IMG/VR virus record: IMGVR_UViG_3300021961_000503
Coordinates: 1-27,293 of that record
DNA: 27,293 bases
Origin: a virus
Direction: 5' to 3' (one strand)
The position numbers and the translations under genes were made by a program. Positions 13,472 through 22,269 of this stretch are shown here, piece after piece; within the stretch, counting starts at the first letter, position 1, and each line of letters starts with the position of its first letter. The notes under the pieces are model-generated. The model saw only the letters and a program-made list of their open reading frames with translations, was not told the origin of the DNA and ran no database searches.

Positions 13472-13834
13472 TTATACGTCTTCCAATACCGAGATTGTAC
13501 AATCTAAAGCACTTGAAGCACTTGCTGAAACTCTTAATGCGTCATTATTAGTTCCATTACCTTGTAACACAAGTTTGTTTCCTGCCATAACTTCTAAAGT
13601 AGATCCTGTTGGGATACTTGCGTTCTTAACTATGTAAACATCATTTGATCCATCATAGTTGTCTAAAAAAACATCGGCTGTGATACCTGAAGCGCTTTTG
13701 TTTGACAACGTGATACCAATGACGATTGATTCCATAGCAGAACCACTTGAAGGTACAGTATAAACAGCAGTTGCCGAAGCACCTGAAGTCGTCCCTAAAC
13801 TTGCGGAAGTAAATCTTTTAAAATCGTTTGCCAT
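13472..13834 (-). CDS. Conserved small virion-type protein (MANDFKRFT type)
   Basis: This 120-residue protein begins MANDFKRFTSASLGTTSG and continues AVYTVPSSGSAMESIVIGI, then NKSASGITADVFLDNYDGS, then a TGSTLEVMAGNKLVLQG loop and an SALDCTISVLEDV end. This is the pattern of a small all-beta protein found next to tail-fibre genes in many marine T4-like phages: strand, VYTVP turn, GxxLSNxS, polar loop, ISVLE. I infer a structural role such as a fibre tip, decoration or trimer subunit. It has tandem late promoters and an AAAGGAA ribosome-binding site, so it is probably made in large amount. There is no signal peptide and no enzymatic motif. The adhesin gene follows downstream after 26 bases. 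Confidence 0.72.
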   Translation of the reverse strand: MANDFKRFTSASLGTTSGASATAVYTVPSSGSAMESIVIGITLSNKSASGITADVFLDNYDGSNDVYIVKNASIPTGSTLEVMAGNKLVLQGNGTNNDALRVSASASSALDCTISVLEDV

Positions 13835-13850
13835 TTGTTGTTCCTTTGAC

Positions 13851-13867
13851 TATTTATATTATTTATA
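13851..13867 (-). promoter_or_regulatory. Tandem late promoters upstream of the 120-residue virion protein
   Basis: Two perfect TATAAATA elements lie at 13867-13860 and 13858-13851 on the minus strand, separated by one base. They fill most of the 35-base gap. With T4-like spacing, the proximal copy would start the transcript inside the AAAGGAA ribosome-binding site, while the distal copy would keep it intact. The two starts could therefore give messages of different translational strength. Confidence 0.7.
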
Positions 13868-13869
13868 CT

Positions 13870-14271
13870 CTATCCTAAGGCAACTGCCTGAGCAATTGCA
13901 AAAGGTTGTGTTGCGACAGCTACATTGTTAACTGTAATAGCTGCACTATTCAAACTTGTTAAACCTGTTATCGTGGTATTTAATGCAATCGTAACTGTAT
14001 CTGTAGCAGAAACAGTTGCCGTTACGTTAGAACCACTTGAAATTCTAAATACATCGCCTGCAACAATCGTTTGAGTTACAGTTGAAGTATCATCAGCAAT
14101 AGAAAAACCTGTTGCAGTAACCGTGGAATTAATCTCATTAATTGCACCTACAATACTTGTAGCACTGGTAGTAAGACCTCCGACATCACCTATATCGGTA
14201 GACGATAAACTATTAAACGTTGTTCTAAACGTTTCTAAAGTATCGGTTGTTGCAACTGTACGAGCGGCCAT
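13870..14271 (-). CDS. Short virion-type (fibre-like) protein
   Basis: This 133-residue protein starts MAARTVATTDTLETFRTTFN. Residues 28-50 (DVGGLTTSATSIVGAINEIN) resemble the repeating helical segments of phage fibre shafts. The second half is almost wholly Ser/Thr/Val/Ala beta sequence (GDVFRISSGSNVTATVSATD, then TVTIALNTTITGLTS) and ends in ATQPFAIAQAVALG. There is no signal peptide, catalytic motif or cysteine. It has no promoter of its own and is preceded by AGAGAAG inside the end of the upstream gene, so it belongs to the gp8 transcription unit. A minor fibre or neck-type structural protein is the best guess; I do not recognise a named family. Confidence 0.7.
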   Translation of the reverse strand: MAARTVATTDTLETFRTTFNSLSSTDIGDVGGLTTSATSIVGAINEINSTVTATGFSIADDTSTVTQTIVAGDVFRISSGSNVTATVSATDTVTIALNTTITGLTSLNSAAITVNNVAVATQPFAIAQAVALG

Positions 14272-14272
14272 T

Positions 14273-14494
14273 TTACTTCTCTATTACCTTTTTTAATAAA
14301 TTTTTGATTTCGTATAATTCAGACTTTAAATTATTTATTTCTTTGATTGTACTTCTTAACATATCATTACTTTTTTCTCTTGCTTTATATTTTGCAATAT
14401 AAGCTTGATAGTCTGATTCGTTTGTATTGACAATAGCGTTAGAAGATAAATCTCTAACTAATGATGTATATCCTTCTACTTTTATTTTTGTCAT
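14273..14494 (-). CDS. Small conserved coiled-coil protein, unknown function
   Basis: This 73-residue protein begins MTKIKVEGYTSLVRDLSSN and continues with NAIVNTNESDYQAYIAKYK. The last 30 residues form an amphipathic helix with regular hydrophobic spacing (IKEINNLKSELYEIKNLLKK), so a coiled coil is likely. I chose the ATG at 14494, one base after the stop of the giant structural gene, because a start at 14512 would add MHWRYK and overlap that gene. Similar small LVRD-type proteins occur next to structural genes in marine T4-like phages, and I know no function for them. It may oligomerise with, or act as an assembly partner for, a neighbouring virion protein; that is inference. The next gene starts one base after its stop. 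Confidence 0.7.
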   Translation of the reverse strand: MTKIKVEGYTSLVRDLSSNAIVNTNESDYQAYIAKYKAREKSNDMLRSTIKEINNLKSELYEIKNLLKKVIEK

Positions 14495-14495
14495 T

Positions 14496-17400
14496 TTATA
14501 CCGCCAATGCAATTGCTCGTAAATCTTTTAAACGAGCAGGTAGTGCCGAGTTAGTTCCTTTAAATACAATCTTAATTTGGAAAGATGTGAAACCAGTTAA
14601 ATCACTTGCACTAAATTTGTGATCTTTAAAATCTAAATCCAAAACTACATCACCATTGGAAGGTAATACAGTTACATCTGGACTTCCATCTGTATTAAAT
14701 GGAGTAAATTCTATATCTTGTATTCTTCTTGTTTCTTCACCGCCTGATAATCTGTAATATGCTTTGATAGATGAAGTGGATCGTACACTTGCAGCAATTC
14801 TTACTTCTAATGCAGTTGAAGGATTAGCAAGATTAACTGGTTTAGTTATGTAAGCACCAGCAGATGAACCACCTTCTATTGCAGTATCATCTTCGTAATC
14901 TACGGTGTTAGTAATTTTAGCAACTATTTTAGAACCACTTGCAGGAGCAGAACCCATAGTTAAAGTTGTTCCTGAAACTGTAAAGTCATCAACTGGTTGT
15001 AATTTTTTACCATCTTTTCTAATAGACAATAAATGAACACTTGAAGGTGTTCCAGATAAAGTAAATGCAACTGTGGATCCATCTCCTGTAAATGTATCGG
15101 TAGATGAAACAGTAGGATTATTTAATCGGTTTGAAATTGCAAAAGCATTAACTCGTTTTAAATCTATAACTGGAGATAATTTAGAATTAGTTGAACTGAT
15201 AGTAATATTGGTTACAATAGATTTACTACCAGACATTTCGTTTGTTTCATTTATTTCACTTGCAACTAATCTTGGATTATCAAAATAAATGTTATCACCT
15301 AACACAACACTTTCGGCCGCAGTTGCAGCCTGTAAACTAAATGCAGTTTCAGAACCATTAACAGATTTACCTGATGTGGTTCTTAATGTAGATGTTAAAG
15401 TTGTGCCTGGGTGAACTACGTGTCCAATTTGTAGTTGTAATACATCAAACAATCTATTTTGTGTAGCAGTTACAGTTGAACCACCTACATCTCCTGTAGC
15501 ATTTGCTGTTCCAGAAGTAGTTATATCATAACTATCTAAAGTGATATTTGAAATAGTTGTATAATCTCCATTGATATCTGAATGTGCAATACCATTGTAA
15601 GTACCTGAAGAAATTCCTGCAATAGTTACGTTATCACTTGTACTATGCAATCCGTGATTTTTATGGAATACTCTTACGATACTAGAACCATTAAATGTTC
15701 TGATTGGATTACTTGCCAATGTTTTACTTGATAATGTTGCGTTTGCAAGTGTTAAAGTTCCTGAACTTGTTGTATCAAAATCTGCACGTTTCATTACAAA
15801 TTTTAAATCTTCCATTTGTTCAGCAGTCCAAGTACGATTGTTAGCAGATTTAAATAATACTCCAACCGCAGGTTGAGCAGATACGGTTCTATCTGAACCA
15901 ATAACTGTATCACCTAATCGTGCAACATAAACTGTATAATCAGCAGAATCAGAATATAATACTAACGCATATTCTGTTTTCTCTTTTAAATAAACTGGTG
16001 AATTAAATGTAAATGTAGTTGCAGTTGAACCATCTGTACTTGTATTAACAGAACTAGGATTTAACCATTTAGTAGAAAAAGGTACAACTGAATTACCTGG
16101 GTAACCATTGACCATATTTCTTATTTCTGCTTTAACAGGAATAGTAGATGATTTTGTTGCAAAATAAGCATTTACACTTGTTACAAACACTCCATCCTCA
16201 TCATCAATCATAAAAGATTGTGCTAAAGGATCTCTACGGCCTATTGTTGTAGAAGTTTGCCTAGAAATGGATCTTTGTTCAGTAGTTGTTTGTCTAACTG
16301 TTTGTGCCTCTCTAGTAGAAACAATTGCTTCTTGTACAGTTTCTAATAATCCTTTTGCGTCATAATCAGCTTCTGCTGAAGTAGCAACTGCTGTTCTATC
16401 TGAGGAATTAGTAGATGAACTTGTTAATCTGAATATTCTCTTACCTGTTCTCCATCTTGGATTAGATGAAACATTTGGATCAGGAATAGAAAATACTCCT
16501 TTAACATAACCATTAGTATTTGTATTTAAATTACCACCTAATGAACCACCGTCTGGTGTAACATAACTTGTAACATTAATATTATCAAAGTAAGGATAAA
16601 CTCTTGTATTAGGTCTTAATCCATATCCTTCAAAAGTAATATCTCTACTTCTTACAAATGGAACAAATGCAACTGAAATAACTCTATTACCTAAACTTTG
16701 TCTAACTGTTTGTGGAATGATTACAGAACGAATACCTGATCTTGTTTGTACAACATCGGCACTTGTTGTTTGAACTAAACTGTTACCTTGCCAACTTGTA
16801 TCGGTTCTTGGATTTCCTGACCATTGATCTTGCCATTCATTCCATTCAGTACCGACAGGAATTTCTGAAATACTTGTATTATCTAAACCAGCATTAATTG
16901 CCAAGTTGTCAAATGTACCATTTACATTCACCACTAATTCTGGTGCAACTTGTGTTTCTTTCCACTCATCTACTGGTGGATTTAAATCTATATTACCAAT
17001 CCAATCAAAGATTAAGAATGGATTTAAATTTTCTGTTTTTGTAGCATAAGGTTGTTCAAATAAAGTTACTTCATCATAAGGTAAAGTTATTAGATCACCT
17101 GTTAATTGATAATTTGCAGCCGTTCTATCAGCGGCCACAATTGCAGTTAAATCATCATCAACTTCTTCTAAAGCAATAACATCTTCATTGAATGGTGTTC
17201 TTGCCTCACCTCGGCCTCTATCAATAGATAATTTGTAATCATTATTTCCTACATCTCCAACATTGTGTCCAGAGAAGTTATCAACAACGAAACCATTTTT
17301 AAATCTATCAAAACCATCTGCGTCTTGTATTTGTAAAGATTGTGCGTCTGCCTCTAATAAAGATAATTGAGTATAGTATTCTAAATTTCTAATTCTACCT

Positions 17401-20400
17401 TCTAACTTACCAATATCTCTCATTGTGTAACGTCTGTTATCTTCTTTTTTAATTGTTACATCGGAAGTACGTAAAGTATAACTTGGTATAGTTAAAGTTG
17501 CCAATAATAAATGGCCGTCTAAATTACCAGGCTCTAATGGATTAATAGCAGAAGCACCTTTAAGTGCTTTTAATTCTCCATCTCTAGTAATAAAAATTTT
17601 ATCTATTCTGTTTAAATAATATTCAAAGTCTGTGGTTACATCAGCATTAAATTGTACAACATCTACCGTAGATGAACCTGTACCACTATAATTTCTATCT
17701 GCTGAACCAGAACTAATAGTTGAGTTATCTGCAACTCTTGGTCTAAAGTCTAAACTATCTCTTAATTCATATTTTTCACCAGTAGTGTCGGAAGTATAAC
17801 TTGGTATATTTTCATAATCAATAACTCCTGAATATGAATCTACATCAAAGTAATCTCCAGAACCGTGTGAGAAATAATCAAAGTTAACAAGTAATCTACC
17901 TGTAGGACGAATTGCACCTGGTTTTAATTTTAATCTACCAATATCATAGTAGTTATCTCTTTGACCTGTATCTAAATCAAAACGAGATGTAATATTTGTA
18001 TCACTTGTTGTTGCAGCTGAACCAAATCCACTTGACATATAAACAGCATTGATTTTATAAACATCCGCTTTACCTAATCCAATAATTCCACTTTCTATCG
18101 TTGTTTGTGATGAAATAGCAATTGTTGAACCAGAGTTTAATGTTTTTGTTTTTGAACCTGCAACTGTTCTTTGTACAGTAGCAAGAATTTTAATTTTATG
18201 TCCTTGGAAGTTTGCACCAAAATCAAGTGTTAAAGTTTTACCTGTTGGAGAACCTCCTAATGTAAAGATAGAATCACCTTCGTGGTTATTACCTTCTAAA
18301 TTTAATACATCCCCTACCGCACCTGTTCCACCACCTCCTGTTGTCATTATAGAAACAGTAAAGTCATCACTTGCGTTAGAAGCAAACGTTTCGTTTGTAC
18401 CTGCAGTAATTGTAGCGTCACCGTTTGATGATAAAGTGGCAGTAAAGTTTCTTCTTACATTGAAATTTGTATCCGTTGTACCACCATTAGTAGTTGTTTT
18501 TAATGTTTTAACTGTTACGTGTGGCAATTCAAATATAGAAATATTATTTTCAGGATTTTGTAATTTAGCTCTTCTTCTTGTTAATACAGCAGCAGTAGTT
18601 ACATCTGAACTACCAACAGCACTTGTTAATATTAATTCTGTTTGAGAAACAATATAGTTAACAGTTGCAGTTACAGTTGAACCTGCGTCATTTGTCAATG
18701 AAATTGAATCACCAATTTTTAAATCAGTTGTAAAGTTTGTTCCTTTACCAAGTAATGTATTTGATGAATTTGAAATAGATACGTTACCTGTAATAACATA
18801 GTTATCTCCATACGTAGAAGTTAATACGGTATCCGCAGTATAAGTTGGAGAACCTGCCATACCAATTTGTTTAACAGCAGAAATATCTCTTGTTCTTACT
18901 CCTAAAAATCCTAATCTATCATTTTGAATAGTTGAACTTGCGTTTGATGTTTGTCCTGTAACAACTTCTCCTGCACTAAAAGTACCTTTTACATTTGATA
19001 CAACAATAGTTGTGTGTTCAGCAGTTGGTGCTGAACTAAATGAAGTTACGTTTTGAGATGTTGTTCCATCAGAACCATATAACTCAAAAGTATTTGTGGT
19101 AGCATTTCGTACAGTATAAACTCCTTCAGTATAAGCTGCAGAATTTATTTGAAAAGAACCACCAGATAAAGTAATTTGTTGTCCGTCATTAAATCCGTGT
19201 GCCGCTAAAGTTACTACACCAGGATCAGCAGTAGAAATAGAAGTTACGGCCGCTGTTTTAGTTGCAGTAACACTTTGTACAACACCAGTAGCACCTGAAG
19301 TAGCACCTGATACAATTTCTCCAGTTGTATAACTTACCGAAGTAGTTGTATTTAAGTGTGTAAACATTTCAATATCAAACAAATAATGTCTGTATATTGA
19401 AGATGTATCATTTATATCTGAACTTTCAGTTGCACTTACAGTTTCAAATCCTTTTGATTTTGCTCTACCAATTTGAGGTACAGTTGTACCAACATTTGAT
19501 TGTTGAGTTCCTCTAACAGCAGTTGCTGTATCAAATAGATTAACTGATTTAAATGCCTCTACATCACCAGATACAAATCCTATATCTGGAGTACCATAAA
19601 CGTTAGTTACGTTTAAATAATTTTTAATATTGTATCTTGTTTTGTGATTGTTTGCAGTTTCAAAATCTCTTGCCTTATCAACTGTAACAAAAGTTGTTCC
19701 TAATCTTTCTGCCTCATAACCTCTTACGTAGGCCTTGAAAGGTGAAATACCGATTGCAAGTTTTGAAGCACTACCGCCATTACCTGAAGTGTAAATACCT
19801 CTATTATTACCCGAACTTAAATGTTCTCTTACATCAAAATCAGGATTAGTTAAAACATAATCTCCTGATTCGTCAAACGTTCTACGAGCAAGTGTATCTT
19901 CTAGTACAGCATATTCTGTACTTCTAACAAGTGTTTTAATTTCGCCATTTTCTACTCTAGCAATTTCAAAAAAGTTATCATCTTCGGTTGATGATAAAGT
20001 TTTCTTTGCAAGTGTTAAAGTAATTTTAAATCTGTGAGCACCTGGTGCATTTGCATTTGAAGAACCTGCAGCGTTATCATTTAAACTTGAATCATCATTT
20101 GGTGAAATGAAAGATTCAGTTGCAGTAAAACCAATTCTATATGAAGGTGAATTTGTATATTTGTCTAATACTAAAGTGGTACTATCTACTTGTACAAAGA
20201 AACCATTAATATAATAAACACCTGATTGAACACCTGCAGCTGATCCTGTTGCAGTTGTATTTACTACCGCAGTTGGACTACCTGAAGCATCCGATGTAAT
20301 TGTTTCTCCGTCTGTAAAAACAGTAGATGTATTGTTTGTTCCTGTTTTATTATACTTAACATATAATGTATCAGGATCAGTACCGTCTGTAGCAGCAACG

Positions 20401-20723
20401 CCAACTACTTCAGCAACTACACCTGACGTACCACCTGTTACAGTTGTACCATTGTAAGTATTAATACTTGAAGCAGATTTTGATGTTAATTTAACAGCAG
20501 TATAATTTGTGTCAATTGAAACTTGACCTGGAATAACCATTGCACCTTGTTTAAAAAGGTGATCGCCAACTCTTTCTATTTGATTTTGAAGTATAGTTTG
20601 AGATTGAGTTAATTCTCTTGCTTGAACAGCAAATGCAGGTCTAAAAAGTATTCTATGAAACTTCTTCGACTCTGTAAAATCGTCATAATAGGGACTGACA
20701 TTGAAATCAGTTTTTGCTGGCAT
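14496..20723 (-). CDS. Giant DUF4815-type baseplate/tail-fibre structural protein
   Basis: This is the largest gene in the window (2075 residues). Its N-terminus (residues 6-60: FNVSPYYDDF, FHRILFRPAFAVQARELTQS, QNQIERVGDHLFKQG) is the start of a DUF4815 region, which appears to run through about residue 470. DUF4815 proteins are virion structural proteins common in marine myophages. ITG-type segments follow at about 139-155, 467-483 and 583-598. The middle third holds a helix of the form MRDIGKLEGRIRNLEYYTQL, and later a DPLAQSFMIDDEDGVFVTSV block probably begins a beta-sandwich domain. A TFTGDGST module at 1877-1935 also occurs in the fibre genes. The gene follows gp8, where T4 has genes 9-12, so a role in the outer wedge or fibre attachment is likely but not shown. 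The start is supported by AAGGAAG just upstream. Confidence 0.82.
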   Translation of the reverse strand: MPAKTDFNVSPYYDDFTESKKFHRILFRPAFAVQARELTQSQTILQNQIERVGDHLFKQGAMVIPGQVSIDTNYTAVKLTSKSASSINTYNGTTVTGGTSGVVAEVVGVAATDGTDPDTLYVKYNKTGTNNTSTVFTDGETITSDASGSPTAVVNTTATGSAAGVQSGVYYINGFFVQVDSTTLVLDKYTNSPSYRIGFTATESFISPNDDSSLNDNAAGSSNANAPGAHRFKITLTLAKKTLSSTEDDNFFEIARVENGEIKTLVRSTEYAVLEDTLARRTFDESGDYVLTNPDFDVREHLSSGNNRGIYTSGNGGSASKLAIGISPFKAYVRGYEAERLGTTFVTVDKARDFETANNHKTRYNIKNYLNVTNVYGTPDIGFVSGDVEAFKSVNLFDTATAVRGTQQSNVGTTVPQIGRAKSKGFETVSATESSDINDTSSIYRHYLFDIEMFTHLNTTTSVSYTTGEIVSGATSGATGVVQSVTATKTAAVTSISTADPGVVTLAAHGFNDGQQITLSGGSFQINSAAYTEGVYTVRNATTNTFELYGSDGTTSQNVTSFSSAPTAEHTTIVVSNVKGTFSAGEVVTGQTSNASSTIQNDRLGFLGVRTRDISAVKQIGMAGSPTYTADTVLTSTYGDNYVITGNVSISNSSNTLLGKGTNFTTDLKIGDSISLTNDAGSTVTATVNYIVSQTELILTSAVGSSDVTTAAVLTRRRAKLQNPENNISIFELPHVTVKTLKTTTNGGTTDTNFNVRRNFTATLSSNGDATITAGTNETFASNASDDFTVSIMTTGGGGTGAVGDVLNLEGNNHEGDSIFTLGGSPTGKTLTLDFGANFQGHKIKILATVQRTVAGSKTKTLNSGSTIAISSQTTIESGIIGLGKADVYKINAVYMSSGFGSAATTSDTNITSRFDLDTGQRDNYYDIGRLKLKPGAIRPTGRLLVNFDYFSHGSGDYFDVDSYSGVIDYENIPSYTSDTTGEKYELRDSLDFRPRVADNSTISSGSADRNYSGTGSSTVDVVQFNADVTTDFEYYLNRIDKIFITRDGELKALKGASAINPLEPGNLDGHLLLATLTIPSYTLRTSDVTIKKEDNRRYTMRDIGKLEGRIRNLEYYTQLSLLEADAQSLQIQDADGFDRFKNGFVVDNFSGHNVGDVGNNDYKLSIDRGRGEARTPFNEDVIALEEVDDDLTAIVAADRTAANYQLTGDLITLPYDEVTLFEQPYATKTENLNPFLIFDWIGNIDLNPPVDEWKETQVAPELVVNVNGTFDNLAINAGLDNTSISEIPVGTEWNEWQDQWSGNPRTDTSWQGNSLVQTTSADVVQTRSGIRSVIIPQTVRQSLGNRVISVAFVPFVRSRDITFEGYGLRPNTRVYPYFDNINVTSYVTPDGGSLGGNLNTNTNGYVKGVFSIPDPNVSSNPRWRTGKRIFRLTSSSTNSSDRTAVATSAEADYDAKGLLETVQEAIVSTREAQTVRQTTTEQRSISRQTSTTIGRRDPLAQSFMIDDEDGVFVTSVNAYFATKSSTIPVKAEIRNMVNGYPGNSVVPFSTKWLNPSSVNTSTDGSTATTFTFNSPVYLKEKTEYALVLYSDSADYTVYVARLGDTVIGSDRTVSAQPAVGVLFKSANNRTWTAEQMEDLKFVMKRADFDTTSSGTLTLANATLSSKTLASNPIRTFNGSSIVRVFHKNHGLHSTSDNVTIAGISSGTYNGIAHSDINGDYTTISNITLDSYDITTSGTANATGDVGGSTVTATQNRLFDVLQLQIGHVVHPGTTLTSTLRTTSGKSVNGSETAFSLQAATAAESVVLGDNIYFDNPRLVASEINETNEMSGSKSIVTNITISSTNSKLSPVIDLKRVNAFAISNRLNNPTVSSTDTFTGDGSTVAFTLSGTPSSVHLLSIRKDGKKLQPVDDFTVSGTTLTMGSAPASGSKIVAKITNTVDYEDDTAIEGGSSAGAYITKPVNLANPSTALEVRIAASVRSTSSIKAYYRLSGGEETRRIQDIEFTPFNTDGSPDVTVLPSNGDVVLDLDFKDHKFSASDLTGFTSFQIKIVFKGTNSALPARLKDLRAIALAV

Positions 20724-20740
20724 TTTTCTTCCTTATCTAA

Positions 20741-22231
20741 TTAAAATTCAATAACAAGTTTAACATTTTCAGTTTGATCGGTTGCTCTAGTGATCGGAGC
20801 TCTATTTTCAACATACATAACATCTCCTGTATCAGCATCCAATTCTGAACTTGAATAACCAGAAGTAAATGAAGAACCGTTTACTGTACTAGAAAAAGAA
20901 GTGTCTGGTGTTGCTGTTGCACTTGAACTTTGACCAGTAATAACAGCATTTGTTGAAAACGCTACTAAATCTCCACTACTGTTTGCACCTTCATCATTAA
21001 ATCTTGTTTGAATGTAATATAAAACTCTATTAGTCGCATCCCATTCTACAACTTTACCAACAGCGCCAGTTGTTGCTTGATTAATTTCTTCATCAACAGT
21101 AAATGTGCCTGGAGTTGGAGAAGAAGCCATACGAATTGCTTTTGTTGCTCTTAATGTTGTAGAAGAAGCAGCAGAGCCTCCTGAATTAGGATCTCTTAAT
21201 AATCCAATTCTTCTAAAATCGTTTGCGGCAGAAACATCTGAACCAGAACCTGATTCAACACCTTCAAAGTTAACATTTAACATTACAAAGAATCCACCTA
21301 ATTCTTTTACGGCATTATAACCGTGACCACCTTTTGGTCCAATCAATACATCTAATTCAGCACCTGAACCAGTACCACCGCCTTGTGCTTGTATATCTGC
21401 GTTAGTAATATAAGCGTAAGTGTAACCAGCACCAGCAGTTGTAATTGAAACTCCTGTTACTACACCTGAAGCAATAGTTACAGTTGCATATGCTCTAGTA
21501 GTATAATCTCCTCTAATTGGAACGGAAGTAATTGTTCCTGTGCCAGAAGCACCTGAAGTTGTATAACCAGTACCACCTGCTTTAACTGTAACAATATCTA
21601 ATGCACCGTTTACAGCAGCCGCACTTACAGTTGAGTTAGTTGCAACGGCCATAAAGTCAGTTGATAAGAAATTAGTTTGTTGAGAAGCAGATAAAGTGTA
21701 CATATATTTCCATTTGTATCCATCTGCGGTAGTTAAAACTGAAGTTGAAGTTCCAGTAGGTTCAACAGTTGAGTTTGCACCTGAATTGTTATCTAAACAT
21801 TTGTAAACATTACCTGCACTTGAATAAACATAAAAAGTTGCGTCATATAAATTGGATGCACCACTTGTAGATGTTTTTGCAGTTGTTGTTCCTGTAATTC
21901 TTCGACCATAGTCGTGTCGGTACATATCATAAACTGTACCTGTTGTCCAATTTCTTCTTGGTATTACATAAGATACATCTGAACTTGTAATCTTTTTAGC
22001 CGCAATAGCGTCATCAAAAGTATAAAATTCATAATCTATTGAATCTGGAGGTGTAATTGGTGATGTATCAGAACCTTCGTTTTCTGTACGAGAGTCTGGT
22101 CTTGTTGAAGTTGCAAATGCTTGCGGTCTGCCTAACAGTAAATAATATACGTTAGGTGACGCTTCTGAAAATGATTCGCTGAATTGTTCAGCGTTGTGTA
22201 TTCTAAATTTGTTTGTTACTATTGCTGGCAT
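20741..22231 (-). CDS. 8: Baseplate wedge protein gp8
   Basis: This 496-residue protein carries the main conserved blocks of T4 gp8, which dimerises on the wedge and links it to gp7 and gp10. The N-terminus AIVTNKFR (3-10) corresponds to AIVTSKFR of T4; VIPRRNW (89-95) to VIPRRDW; VYKCLDN (142-148) to VYRCLD; and the DGYKWKYMYTL segment (170-180) to the GDGYVWEYLFEI segment. T4 gp8 has about 334 residues. The extra length here falls mainly after residue 200 as Gly/Ser/Thr-rich beta sequence with a GGTGYTT motif, a GAGYTYA motif and ITG-like repeats shared with the neighbouring large proteins. The gene has a doubled late promoter and an AAAGGAAAG ribosome-binding site, and is followed 17 bases later by the 2075-residue gene. 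Confidence 0.92.
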   Translation of the reverse strand: MPAIVTNKFRIHNAEQFSESFSEASPNVYYLLLGRPQAFATSTRPDSRTENEGSDTSPITPPDSIDYEFYTFDDAIAAKKITSSDVSYVIPRRNWTTGTVYDMYRHDYGRRITGTTTAKTSTSGASNLYDATFYVYSSAGNVYKCLDNNSGANSTVEPTGTSTSVLTTADGYKWKYMYTLSASQQTNFLSTDFMAVATNSTVSAAAVNGALDIVTVKAGGTGYTTSGASGTGTITSVPIRGDYTTRAYATVTIASGVVTGVSITTAGAGYTYAYITNADIQAQGGGTGSGAELDVLIGPKGGHGYNAVKELGGFFVMLNVNFEGVESGSGSDVSAANDFRRIGLLRDPNSGGSAASSTTLRATKAIRMASSPTPGTFTVDEEINQATTGAVGKVVEWDATNRVLYYIQTRFNDEGANSSGDLVAFSTNAVITGQSSSATATPDTSFSSTVNGSSFTSGYSSSELDADTGDVMYVENRAPITRATDQTENVKLVIEF

Positions 22232-22248
22232 AACTTTCCTTTAAATTC

Positions 22249-22262
22249 TATTTATATTTATA
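22249..22262 (-). promoter_or_regulatory. Tandem overlapping late promoters upstream of gp8
   Basis: Two perfect TATAAATA elements overlap by two bases (22262-22255 and 22256-22249, minus strand), giving TATAAATATAAATA. They lie in the 38-base gap before gp8. The proximal copy would give a leader of about 12 bases that still holds the AAAGGAAAG ribosome-binding site. The doubled element may raise the rate or shift the start by 6 bases. Confidence 0.7.
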
Positions 22263-22269
22263 CGGCAAA

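Noticed and set aside
14495-14512. Upstream ATG adding MHWRYK to the small coiled-coil protein
   Set aside because: It would overlap the giant structural gene, and MTKIKVEGY is the natural family-like start directly after that gene's stop.
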